Part shown: positions 44,069 to 52,550 of the stretch, in pieces
Layout of the letters: every line of letters starts with the position of its first letter
Position numbering within the stretch: position 1 is the first letter of the stretch
Assembly (NCBI GenBank): GCA_046348545.1
Contig: JAXMEB010000002.1
Span: 310,001 to 374,000, forward strand
Reading direction: 5' to 3'
DNA from: JAXMEB01 sp046348545
GTDB taxonomy: Bacteria > Pseudomonadota > Gammaproteobacteria > Berkiellales > Berkiellaceae
Length of the DNA stretch: 64,000 bases
Notes under the pieces: model-generated
Seen by the model: the letters and a program-made list of their open reading frames with translations, nothing else
Database searches by the model: none
Told to the model about the DNA's origin: nothing
Made by a program: the position numbers and the translations under genes

Positions 44069-45439
44069 ATGATCCGTATACGCCTCATAGTTGCCTTGCC
44101 GCTTATCTATTATTCCGCGAATGTTTTTGCGTATACTCTGACTCCTGCTTTACAAGTAGGAGAGTATTACTCTGATAATGTATTTTTAACACAGCCAAAG
44201 CAATCAGATTGGATTACTCAAATCATTCCCAGTATTCAATTTGAGGAACGGACTGGAAAGAGTGAATTCATATTTGGATATCAACTACAGGTGCTTGAGT
44301 CGAGTCATCAAAGTCAGTTTGATCGCACTTTCCATCAAGGGTCTTTGAGATTTGACACTAAGCAGGATCGACTTGGATTTGATTTAGCTAGTCAGTATAC
44401 ACAAGATATTGTTAACCCAGTTACTGGGATTTCACCAAACAATTTAATAGGTCCAGAAAGACCTGATGTGTTAACCACAAGCGCTATGCCCAGTGTATCG
44501 TTACCGATTGGTGATTTTGGTGATGCCGATCTCAGTTGGCGGTATGGTCAGGTGAATTATTATGGCGTAGATATTGCGCCAACACATGATAATCGTCAAA
44601 CAGCCAACCTGAAATCAGGAAAAATGTTTCAAGATGTGGAATGGACTTGGTTTTCCTCTAATCAGGAAAGTAGACAAAATGATAGGCGTGTTTCGCGATT
44701 GCGACAATCTCAATTGACAACATTCATTAAACTCACACAGAAAATTCGCGGTGTTGCTAGCTTTGGCACTGAAGATAATCAAGGGAGCCAACTAGAGAGT
44801 ATTAGTGGTGAAAATTGGTCACTTGGTCTTCAGTGGTTTCCTTCACGAAATAGCCAGTTTCAAGCACAGATTGGGCATAGACCCTATGGAAAAAGCTACG
44901 TATTCAATGCTTTTTGGCAGCGTAAAAGGAGTCTTTTTACCGCTTCCTATAATGAAACAGTCACAACCGATGCACAATCACGTTTAGAGAGCTTGCCACA
45001 AAACTTGTTGCCAGTTTCAACGAGCAGGGCTGTTCAATTCTTCCCGCAAGTGACTAACCAACTCTTTATCAATCGGCAGTTTAATTTGGCTTGGCAATAC
45101 CAATATCGCAAATCTACTTTCATTATCGATATTTTTAGAGATCGAAGAGAATTTGTTAGATTTCCCTTACACGAAAATGGAAAAGGATATACTCTATCTT
45201 GGATTTATAACATTAATTCCGATTTACAAAGCACTCTAAGCCATGGATCGGCGGATCAAGATTTCTTTAATGGTTTCTCTAATCCATGGTCACGGGAAAC
45301 CGCTAGTCTGGATTGGTTGATAGGGCCCCAGCTCTCTCTACAGTTCACAGGACAACATTTCAGCTCCAAACCCAATCCTCTGCCCTCGGTCACAGAGAAC
45401 AGCATTTCGTTGAATATAGTTTATAAACCCAACTTATAG
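44069..45439 (+). CDS. XrtA-associated outer membrane beta-barrel protein
   Basis: 456 residues with a signal peptide (cleavage after about residue 21, NVFAYT) and alternating strands throughout (LRFDTKQDRLGFDLASQYTQ, FIFGYQLQVLE). It begins with the family pattern LTPALQVGEYYSDNVFL (TIGR03016 type). The start directly follows the previous stop codon. The stop TAG (45437-45439) lies in the first bases of repeat A. Role in the outer membrane during EPS export is presumed. Confidence 0.85.
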   Translation: MIRIRLIVALPLIYYSANVFAYTLTPALQVGEYYSDNVFLTQPKQSDWITQIIPSIQFEERTGKSEFIFGYQLQVLESSHQSQFDRTFHQGSLRFDTKQDRLGFDLASQYTQDIVNPVTGISPNNLIGPERPDVLTTSAMPSVSLPIGDFGDADLSWRYGQVNYYGVDIAPTHDNRQTANLKSGKMFQDVEWTWFSSNQESRQNDRRVSRLRQSQLTTFIKLTQKIRGVASFGTEDNQGSQLESISGENWSLGLQWFPSRNSQFQAQIGHRPYGKSYVFNAFWQRKRSLFTASYNETVTTDAQSRLESLPQNLLPVSTSRAVQFFPQVTNQLFINRQFNLAWQYQYRKSTFIIDIFRDRREFVRFPLHENGKGYTLSWIYNINSDLQSTLSHGSADQDFFNGFSNPWSRETASLDWLIGPQLSLQFTGQHFSSKPNPLPSVTENSISLNIVYKPNL

Positions 45440-45532
45440 GCCCACAAGAGATGATTTTTCGGGTACCTGCCTACGCTCTTACGAGCTACGGCCGGACAAG
45501 CAAACCCCGAAAATTCAGCTGTGAAGGGTATA
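45435..45532 (+). repeat. repeat A, short variant (98 bp)
   Basis: Left end TATAGGCCCACAAGAGATGA (mutated), right end standard. The interior is a shortened second-type core (TACCTGCCTACGCTCTTACG then GGACAAGCAAACC). It includes the stop codon of the beta-barrel gene and ends 35 bases before wecB. Confidence 0.85.
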
Positions 45533-45567
45533 ATTTGCTATTGCCAAGGATTAGTGATCGTGAAATC

Positions 45568-46941
45568 ATGAAGATTGGAGCAAACAGCATATCCGATAAG
45601 GATTTTGGTGTGCATGACGCAATCCCAAAGATAATCTGTGTAGTCGGTGCAAGGCCCAATTTTGTCAAAATAGGACCTTTGCTTCAAGCTTTACGCTGCG
45701 CTAGCCGCTCTGTCGATGCATGCCTAGTGCATACAGGGCAGCACTATGATCCAGCCTTAGATAGCGATTTTTGCGCCTCACTGAACTTGCCAGCCCCAAA
45801 TTACCATCTAGGGGTTGGGTCTGGTACACATGCGGTGCAAACCGCTCAAATCATGCTTAAATTTGAACCTGTGCTTGAACAGGAACAGCCAGATGCTGTC
45901 TTAGTGGTTGGTGACGTCAATTCTACCATTGCATGTAGTTTGGTTGCTGCCAAACATAATGTTCCCGTTATTCATGTTGAAGCGGGGCTCAGAAGTTTCG
46001 ATAGCAGCATGCCAGAAGAGATTAATCGTATTTTAACTGATCACCTATCAAGCCTTTTATTTACAACAGAGCCCAGCGCTAACGAGAATTTGCATCGAGA
46101 AGGTATCGATTCAAACAAAGTTCATTTTGTCGGCAATATTATGATTGATACCTTAAAAAACTTTATTGAGGAAGCCAAGATGCCTCAAGAGATCTTTGGC
46201 AAATATGGTATTCCTTTAAAATCTCAGGCATCGTATGCGATGGTTACGTTACATCGACCTAACAATGTAGACAATCAGCAAAATCTAGAAAAGTTAATTC
46301 AGACTTTCGACCAACTCCAATCGGTATTACCGATTATATTTCCATTACATCCGCGTACAGAGAGAAAATTGCAGGAATATGGCTTAATGAATGCACTGAA
46401 GGCATGCACCTTAACTTGCCCACCTCTCAATTATCTCGAAATGCTAGGGTGCATGAAGCATGCGAAAATTGTGTTAACCGACTCTGGCGGCGTTCAGGAA
46501 GAAACCACGATGCTTAGAGTGCCTTGCATTACATTGAGAGAAAATACAGAACGTCCAGTTACAGTTAGTGATGGAACTAATCAATTAATTGGAGATCAGC
46601 TGCACAAATTAGTTGATTTGGTTAAATTAACCCTAGCATCATCCATACCAGAACGATTTCCAAAATATTGGGATGGCAAAACCTCAGAGCGGATTGCTGC
46701 CATACTGGTTCCATGGCTCTATCAGGTACGTGATTCCATAGTATACCCACAACAGATGATTTTTCCGGAACCTACCTACGCTCTAGGAGCTTCAGCAGGC
46801 TTGGGGGCCGAGGGTTCGAGTAGCAGGAGTGTACACAAAGTACATGACTGCGGTGAGAATCGTGAAGGCAATCGGCCTACGCGCTTACGAGCTACGGACG
46901 GACAAGCAAACCCTGAAAATTCAGCTGCGAAGGGTATATAA
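45568..46941 (+). CDS. wecB: UDP-N-acetylglucosamine 2-epimerase WecB with repeat-encoded C-terminus
   Basis: 457 residues from ATG 45568; the frame is open back to 45451, but that part is repeat A sequence. WecB fold: IICVVGARPNFVKIGPLLQA, HTGQHYD, GDVNSTIA, HVEAGLRSFD, PEEINRILTDHLS, LHRPNN and DSGGVQEE are all present. It makes UDP-ManNAc from UDP-GlcNAc for the EPS. The normal protein should end near SERIAAIL at residue 385; instead the frame enters repeat A at residue 392 and adds 66 residues (YPQQMIFPEPTYALG ... AAKGI), with TAA directly after the repeat. Relatives are about 370-390 residues long. The gene is bracketed by repeat A on both sides. Confidence 0.9.
   Translation: MKIGANSISDKDFGVHDAIPKIICVVGARPNFVKIGPLLQALRCASRSVDACLVHTGQHYDPALDSDFCASLNLPAPNYHLGVGSGTHAVQTAQIMLKFEPVLEQEQPDAVLVVGDVNSTIACSLVAAKHNVPVIHVEAGLRSFDSSMPEEINRILTDHLSSLLFTTEPSANENLHREGIDSNKVHFVGNIMIDTLKNFIEEAKMPQEIFGKYGIPLKSQASYAMVTLHRPNNVDNQQNLEKLIQTFDQLQSVLPIIFPLHPRTERKLQEYGLMNALKACTLTCPPLNYLEMLGCMKHAKIVLTDSGGVQEETTMLRVPCITLRENTERPVTVSDGTNQLIGDQLHKLVDLVKLTLASSIPERFPKYWDGKTSERIAAILVPWLYQVRDSIVYPQQMIFPEPTYALGASAGLGAEGSSSRSVHKVHDCGENREGNRPTRLRATDGQANPENSAAKGI
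46742..46938 (+). repeat. repeat A, composite 197-bp copy inside wecB
   Basis: Ends as usual (TATACCCACAACAG; CTGCGAAGGGTATA). The interior joins second-type sequence (ACCTACCTACGCTCTAGGAG), most of the 128-bp type core (GGAGTGTACACAAAGTACAT) and again second-type sequence (GGCCTACGCGCTTACGAG, GGACGGACAAGCAAACC). It looks like recombination or nesting of both subtypes. Fully open in the wecB frame. Confidence 0.88.
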
Positions 46942-46949
46942 ATTATACC

Positions 46950-47789
46950 ATGATTATAAATGCACTCAGCATCGATGTAGAAGATTACTTTCAAGTTGCA
47001 GCTTTTGAGAAAGCGATTCATAAAAAAGATTGGGCCCATTTTCCGATTCGAGTTCAACAGAATACGGATTGCATTCTCGCTTTACTGGATGAAAAAGGTA
47101 TAAAAGCTACTTTTTTTGTTTTGGGATGGATCGCAGAGCGATATCCTGGTCTTGTCCGAAAAATTATTGAGCACGGCCATGAGCTCGCCAGTCATGGCTA
47201 CATGCATGATAGAATAACTCACCTGACACCAGAACAATTTAGAGAGGATATTCGAAGCTCGAAACGCTTGCTCGAGGATATCGCAGGTCATGTTGTTTTA
47301 GGATATCGAGCTCCCAGTTACTCTATCTGTGAAAAAACAAAATGGGCACTCGAGATTATAGAAGAAGAGGGTTTTACTTATAGTTCCAGTATTTATCCAA
47401 TCCAGCATGATTTATATGGGTGGCCTCAAGCACCTCGATTTCCATTTTCTGCAACCGGTCGCCAGCTGGTTGAGATCCCTATTTCGACTCTAAAAATATT
47501 GGGCCAGCTGATCCCAATTGGAGGGGGTGGGTATTTTAGATTATATCCTTATAAACTTTCAAAATGGTGGATTCAACGCTTAAATCGAAATGAAAATGCA
47601 CCATGCGTTTTCTATTTTCATCCCTGGGAGCTGGATCCAGGACAGCCTAAGCAAGATCAAGCATCAATTAAATCAAAATTCAGACATTATCTCAATTTAG
47701 AAAAAACAGAGGAACGCTTAACTAAATTATTGAGTGACTTCAAATGGGGAGCTATTAGAGATGTCTTCAATCAGCATCTTAAATCCTGA
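46950..47789 (+). CDS. XrtA-associated polysaccharide deacetylase
   Basis: 279 residues. NodB-type deacetylase with the metal-binding Asp in LSIDVEDYFQVAAF and HxxxH in ELASHGYMHDRITHL, then GYRAPSYSI and a DUF3473-like end (FYFHPWELDPGQPK). It removes acetyl groups from the growing or finished EPS. It follows the end of the wecB repeat by 8 bases and overlaps the next gene. Confidence 0.9.
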   Translation: MIINALSIDVEDYFQVAAFEKAIHKKDWAHFPIRVQQNTDCILALLDEKGIKATFFVLGWIAERYPGLVRKIIEHGHELASHGYMHDRITHLTPEQFREDIRSSKRLLEDIAGHVVLGYRAPSYSICEKTKWALEIIEEEGFTYSSSIYPIQHDLYGWPQAPRFPFSATGRQLVEIPISTLKILGQLIPIGGGGYFRLYPYKLSKWWIQRLNRNENAPCVFYFHPWELDPGQPKQDQASIKSKFRHYLNLEKTEERLTKLLSDFKWGAIRDVFNQHLKS

Positions 47790-48786
47790 TCAACAACATC
47801 GATGGGATAGTTTCGTAGCTAAGCATCCGCATGGCACCTTATTTCATCTTTCAAAATGGCGTTCAATTCTTGAAAGTGTCTTCAAATCCCAGACATGTTA
47901 TTTGATGTACCACGAAGGGGATATATTGCGTGGCATTCTCCCCCTGGGGCGTGTTAAAAGCATGTTATTTGGTGATGCGTTGATATCAGTTCCTTTTGGC
48001 GTATATGGTGGTATTTTAGCAGAAACGGAGTCAGCACGGCTGGCCTTGATGGGCAAAGCAAAGGATATTGCGACTGAACTTAGAGTTGATTATCTTGAAT
48101 TAAGAGAAACCACACCAAATTGTACAGAAGGAGTTGGGCAATCACTGTATGTTGCTTTCAAAAAAGAACTCTCAGCTGATCCAGACGAAAATCTGAAAGC
48201 AATTCCTCGAAAGCAAAGAGCTGTTGTGCGTAAAGGAATCGATCTTGGGCTGCAATCAGAAATCATAAGTGAAATTGATCCTTTCTTTCTGCTCTATAGC
48301 GAAAGTGTTCGTAATCTTGGGACACCTGTTTTACCAAAATCACATTTTCAATGCCTTAAAGAAACTTTTGGGGATGCTTGTGAGATTTTATTGATTAAAA
48401 AAGATAATGTGCCGCTCTCAGCTGTTATGAGCTTTTACTACAAAGATACTGTCTTACCGTATTATGGCGGTGGGAACGATAGGGCTAGATCATGCTATGC
48501 CAATGATTTTATGTATTGGGCGTTAATGAATCGAGCTCTTGAAAGGGATTGTAGGTGGTTTGATTATGGACGTTCAAAAAAAGATTCCGGATCGTACCGT
48601 TTTAAAAAGCATTGGGGGTTCCCTGAAGCGCCACTTAATTACCGATATTGCTTGATAGAAGCGAAGCAACCACCCAATTTAAATCCCTACAACCCAAAGT
48701 ATCAAATGATGATTAAAGCGTGGCAAAAACTGCCGCTCGGCGTTTCTCGATTGTTAGGGCCTATGATAGCAAGTAAACTTGGATGA
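47761..48786 (+). CDS. FemAB-like acyltransferase, XrtA-associated
   Basis: 341 residues from ATG 47761 (GGAG upstream); a GTG at 47734 is also open. GNAT-like FemAB fold: HPHGTLFHLSKW at the start, IPRKQRAVVRKGIDLGLQ in the middle and DYGRSKKDSGSYRFKKHWGF near the end. Family members of XrtA loci (TIGR03019 type) are thought to transfer aminoacyl or acyl groups to sugar or peptide. It overlaps the deacetylase gene by 29 bases. Confidence 0.87.
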   Translation: MSSISILNPDQQHRWDSFVAKHPHGTLFHLSKWRSILESVFKSQTCYLMYHEGDILRGILPLGRVKSMLFGDALISVPFGVYGGILAETESARLALMGKAKDIATELRVDYLELRETTPNCTEGVGQSLYVAFKKELSADPDENLKAIPRKQRAVVRKGIDLGLQSEIISEIDPFFLLYSESVRNLGTPVLPKSHFQCLKETFGDACEILLIKKDNVPLSAVMSFYYKDTVLPYYGGGNDRARSCYANDFMYWALMNRALERDCRWFDYGRSKKDSGSYRFKKHWGFPEAPLNYRYCLIEAKQPPNLNPYNPKYQMMIKAWQKLPLGVSRLLGPMIASKLG

Positions 48787-49976
48787 AAAAGATTATTTAT
48801 TTAGCACATCGAATTCCATTTCCACCGAATAAAGGTGATAAAATTCGGTCGTATCATATTTTGAAGTACCTTAGGTCGAAATACGAAGTCTATTTGGGGA
48901 CCTTTATCGATGAAGCAGACGATGAAAGATTTATCCCAGATATAAAAAAAACCTTTCAACATGTTTGTATTGATAGACCAAGGCTGGGAAAAGCAATCAT
49001 ACGGAGCCTTTTAAACAGAGACTCGATATCAGAAGAATTGTATTATAGTAAACGTTTAGAGAAATGGATTGCCGATCTCATTCATACTGAATCCATTGAT
49101 GCTATGATTTGCTTTTCATCTGCAATCGGTCAATATGCTTTAAAATTTAAAGACCGGATTAAAACGCATATTGTAGATTATGTAGATGTTGATTCTGAGA
49201 AATGGCGAGCCTATGGCTTAAAAAGAATATTTCCATTAAATCTTGTTTATTTGCGAGAATCCAAAAAATTGTTATCACTTGAGATGGCAATAGCAAAATC
49301 TGTTAGTGCTAGTTTGTTTGTTACAGAAGATGAAGCAAAGCTGTTTGAGCGGCTCACGAACTTAACGGAAGATATACATGCCATTTATAATGGTGTGGAT
49401 ACTGATTACTTTAACCCAGACTCAAATTTTGAGAGTCCTTATAATGATGGCGATCTTAATATCGTTTTCACAGGCAGAATGGATTACTGGCCCAACGTTG
49501 AGGCAGTAAAGTGGTTTTGTTTAAATGTTTTCAAAACGCTTCAAAGCAAGATTCCAAATATCAAATTTTACATCGTAGGAGCGAAGCCAACCCAAGCCGT
49601 ACAAAATTTAGCGAATATCAAAAATGTGATTGTTACAGGTCAAGTGAGTGATATTAGGCCATATTTAAAATATGCAACCTTGTGTGTAGCACCATTACAA
49701 ATTGGTCGAGGGGTTCAAAATAAAGTATTAGAGGCTATGGCGATGCGTGTGCCGATGGTGGTAAGCGAATCGGCATTGACTGGAATTCAGTGTCAACCTA
49801 ACTTACCAATTATAATTGCTAACTCAGAAGTGGAATGGCAGCAATCTTTGAGCGATATCATTAATCGATATCCCAACTTTGAATTAAGATCCAATTTAAG
49901 AAAAAATATACTAGACCAGTATAGCTGGAATCACACTTTAAAACCATTAACGAATTTGTTAGAGCGTCATGGGTAA
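48783..49976 (+). CDS. XrtA-associated glycosyltransferase, group 1 (stp1 type)
   Basis: 397 residues. GT-B glycosyltransferase beginning KKIIYLAHRIPFPPNKGDKI, a hallmark of the first sugar transferase of exosortase loci (TIGR03087 type), with NIVFTGRMDYWPNVEAVKWF and the sugar-nucleotide binding region PLQIGRGVQNKVLEAMAM. Four-base overlap (ATGA) with the preceding gene and 8 bases with xrtA. Confidence 0.9.
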   Translation: MKKIIYLAHRIPFPPNKGDKIRSYHILKYLRSKYEVYLGTFIDEADDERFIPDIKKTFQHVCIDRPRLGKAIIRSLLNRDSISEELYYSKRLEKWIADLIHTESIDAMICFSSAIGQYALKFKDRIKTHIVDYVDVDSEKWRAYGLKRIFPLNLVYLRESKKLLSLEMAIAKSVSASLFVTEDEAKLFERLTNLTEDIHAIYNGVDTDYFNPDSNFESPYNDGDLNIVFTGRMDYWPNVEAVKWFCLNVFKTLQSKIPNIKFYIVGAKPTQAVQNLANIKNVIVTGQVSDIRPYLKYATLCVAPLQIGRGVQNKVLEAMAMRVPMVVSESALTGIQCQPNLPIIIANSEVEWQQSLSDIINRYPNFELRSNLRKNILDQYSWNHTLKPLTNLLERHG

Positions 49977-51459
49977 AACACAACTTCAATCCTACTATAT
50001 TCTTGTAGCCAGTCTTTTCCTTTTAGTGATTGCTGATTGGCATGTCATTCAATTACTGTACTCCAAGTGGATGGAATCAGGCACGTATGCGCATGGAATT
50101 GTCATTTTTCCAATCAGTGGCTATATTATTTATTCAAAACGAAAAGGGTTGAGTCAGATACCGCTCGAACCCTATGGACCGGCTTTGATAATTTTAATAT
50201 GCCTGACCTTCTCTCAATTTGTTTTTAACATAGCATCTGTTGTTATTTTAGAGCAATTCACGCTGATTGCTATGATTCATGCGCTGGTTCTCGGTATTTT
50301 GGGGAAGGCGTGTTATCGGTTTTTACTATTTCCACTAATGTATTTATTCTTTGCAATCCCTTTTGGCCACTTTATGGTTGAGACGCTCCAAGATATTACC
50401 GCCAACTTTACCGCTTTTGCGCTGAAACTATCTGGGCTGACTATATTTCACGACAAATGGATAATCAGCACAACTCGAGGTGATTTCGAGGTTGCAGCAG
50501 CTTGTAGTGGTGTACGATACTTAATTGCATCTATCGCACTGGGGACTCTGTTTGCTTATTATGCCTATCAAAGTACTAAGAAGAGAATATATTTCATTAC
50601 CCTTGCTATCGTGTTGCCGATTATTGCTAATGCCATACGTGCTTATCTCATCATTATGATTGCCTATCTTAGTCATATGAAGCTAGCGGTTGGAGTGGAT
50701 CATCTTATTTATGGTTGGCTGTTTTTTGGTCTCTTGATCATCATCCTCTTTAGTGTGGGTTCAAAATATGCGGATCCGATGCCCCGTGATGTATTGTGTT
50801 GCGATGCAGCTAGTTCTGCTGGTAGCGGTGTTAAGAGATCTACAGCACAACTGTTGATGTTAGTGCCGCTCATTGTGCTGGTTTTTCAGCAAAGTTCAAT
50901 GTTACAACTTAACATGCCGTTCGTTTCAAACTATGACATTAAATGGCAAACGCAATCATGGGGCCCTGTCCAAAACGAAACCTATCAGTGGCGTCCTCGA
51001 TATCAGGGAACTCTCTCGTCTCAGCTTCAGCGCTTTAGTGGTCCTGAAGGTGATTATGTTGATGTTTATGTGGGTTTGTATGGCTTGCCAGCACAAGATC
51101 AGGAAGCGGTGAGCAGCCAAAACTTGCCCTTTGACAAAAGTCAGTGGAACCTCAGCAAGCAGGGAAATCAGCAAGTTGTGATCCATCAGGAACGCTTCTC
51201 TGTTGAAGAAACAGAGCTCCACAACATTGTTGAGCATCAACTGGTTTGGCAATGGTATGAAGTCTTAGGTGTTAAAACTCATCATCCGTTGATTGCAAAA
51301 GGCCTGGAAGTCTTAAAGATATTGAGTCAAAATTCAGAACCGACACGAGCGATACTGATCGCAGCACCATATCAGCATCACCCTGATGAAGCTCGTTCCA
51401 AAATATTGGCATTCATGAAAGATGCTAATCTGTTCATTCAAGAGAAAGATAGCACATGA
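49969..51459 (+). CDS. xrtA: exosortase A with fused EpsI domain
   Basis: 496 residues. About eight membrane helices carry the exosortase triad: Cys179 (VAAACSGVRYLIASIALG), Arg in IIANAIRAYLII and His in GVDHLIYGWLFFG. After about residue 290 comes a periplasmic EpsI-like domain (RFSGPEGDYVDVYVGLY), fused as in EpsH1/XrtA of many Proteobacteria. Exosortase A cuts PEP-CTERM tails and anchors or hands over the proteins. No PEP-CTERM substrate is encoded in the window, so targets must be elsewhere. Confidence 0.92.
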   Translation: MGKTQLQSYYILVASLFLLVIADWHVIQLLYSKWMESGTYAHGIVIFPISGYIIYSKRKGLSQIPLEPYGPALIILICLTFSQFVFNIASVVILEQFTLIAMIHALVLGILGKACYRFLLFPLMYLFFAIPFGHFMVETLQDITANFTAFALKLSGLTIFHDKWIISTTRGDFEVAAACSGVRYLIASIALGTLFAYYAYQSTKKRIYFITLAIVLPIIANAIRAYLIIMIAYLSHMKLAVGVDHLIYGWLFFGLLIIILFSVGSKYADPMPRDVLCCDAASSAGSGVKRSTAQLLMLVPLIVLVFQQSSMLQLNMPFVSNYDIKWQTQSWGPVQNETYQWRPRYQGTLSSQLQRFSGPEGDYVDVYVGLYGLPAQDQEAVSSQNLPFDKSQWNLSKQGNQQVVIHQERFSVEETELHNIVEHQLVWQWYEVLGVKTHHPLIAKGLEVLKILSQNSEPTRAILIAAPYQHHPDEARSKILAFMKDANLFIQEKDST

Positions 51460-52541
51460 TTACGATTGTTCATTTTATTTACCAGTTTTCGACAGGTGGG
51501 TTGGAGAATGGCTTGGTTAATATTATTAATCACTTGCCGCCATCAGAGTTTAGACATATTGTTATTTGTCTGACGACACAGACCCAATTCTCAAGTCGTC
51601 TCAAGCCTGGGAATGTAGAAGTCATTGCTTTAGATTTGAAACCAGGCCCACTTTATACCCATTATGCGCGTATATTGAAATTATTGAAGACTTTAAGAGC
51701 TGATATCGTTCACACACGAAATCTGGGTTCAATAGAGATTCAGTTGCTTGCTTTTCTAGTGGGTGTACCTTATCGCATTCATAGTGAACATGGGCGCGGG
51801 CTGAATGATTTAAAGGGTGATAATATTAAAAACCAATTTCTTCGTAAACTCATGAGCCCCTTTATACATCAATATGTATCCTTATCGAAGGAGATTAAAG
51901 AATACTTAATTCAAAAAGTCAATATTAACAGAAAAAAAGTGCGGCAAATTTATAATGGTGTGAATTTAGAGATATTTTCACCAAGCATCAAGCAGCATGA
52001 TAAAATAAAGATTATCACAGTGGGCCGCATGGAAGCGGTTAAAGATCCGCTAACGACTTTAGAGGCTATCGCTGGCCTAGTCTCCACTTACCCAAACATC
52101 GAATTCATTGTAGTGGGTGGTGGCTCGATGATTCCAGCAATCAAAGCAGCTGCTCGACAAAAGGGTATTCAAAATCATGTCGTTTGTTTAGGAGAACGCG
52201 ATGATATCAGTCGCTTATTGACGACTAGCGATATTTTTGTCCAAAGTTCTCTTGTAGAGGGTATATCAAACACAATTTTAGAGGCCATGGCATCTGGATT
52301 ACCCGTCGTTGCCACGGATGTGGGGGGTAATTCTGAGCTGGTTGAAGAGAGAGTGACTGGATTACTCGTTCCGTCTCAAGATGTTCAACAGCTTAAGGCG
52401 GCGCTGCAGTATTTTTGTGAAAATAAAGAACGGCGTCGAGAATATGGTTTAAATGGACGTTTGCGAGTAGAAAGACATTTTTCATTGAAGAAAATGATTG
52501 AGCAATATGACAAACTGTATCGAATTGGTCTTGCGGCTTAA
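51456..52541 (+). CDS. XrtA-associated glycosyltransferase, group 1 (stp2 type)
   Basis: 361 residues. Starts with TIVHFIYQFSTGGLENGLVN, typical of the second exosortase-locus sugar transferase (TIGR03088 type), and has the GT4 nucleotide-sugar site SLVEGISNTILEAMASGLPV. Four-base overlap with xrtA. Confidence 0.9.
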   Translation: MITIVHFIYQFSTGGLENGLVNIINHLPPSEFRHIVICLTTQTQFSSRLKPGNVEVIALDLKPGPLYTHYARILKLLKTLRADIVHTRNLGSIEIQLLAFLVGVPYRIHSEHGRGLNDLKGDNIKNQFLRKLMSPFIHQYVSLSKEIKEYLIQKVNINRKKVRQIYNGVNLEIFSPSIKQHDKIKIITVGRMEAVKDPLTTLEAIAGLVSTYPNIEFIVVGGGSMIPAIKAAARQKGIQNHVVCLGERDDISRLLTTSDIFVQSSLVEGISNTILEAMASGLPVVATDVGGNSELVEERVTGLLVPSQDVQQLKAALQYFCENKERRREYGLNGRLRVERHFSLKKMIEQYDKLYRIGLAA

Positions 52542-52550
52542 GGAAAACAT

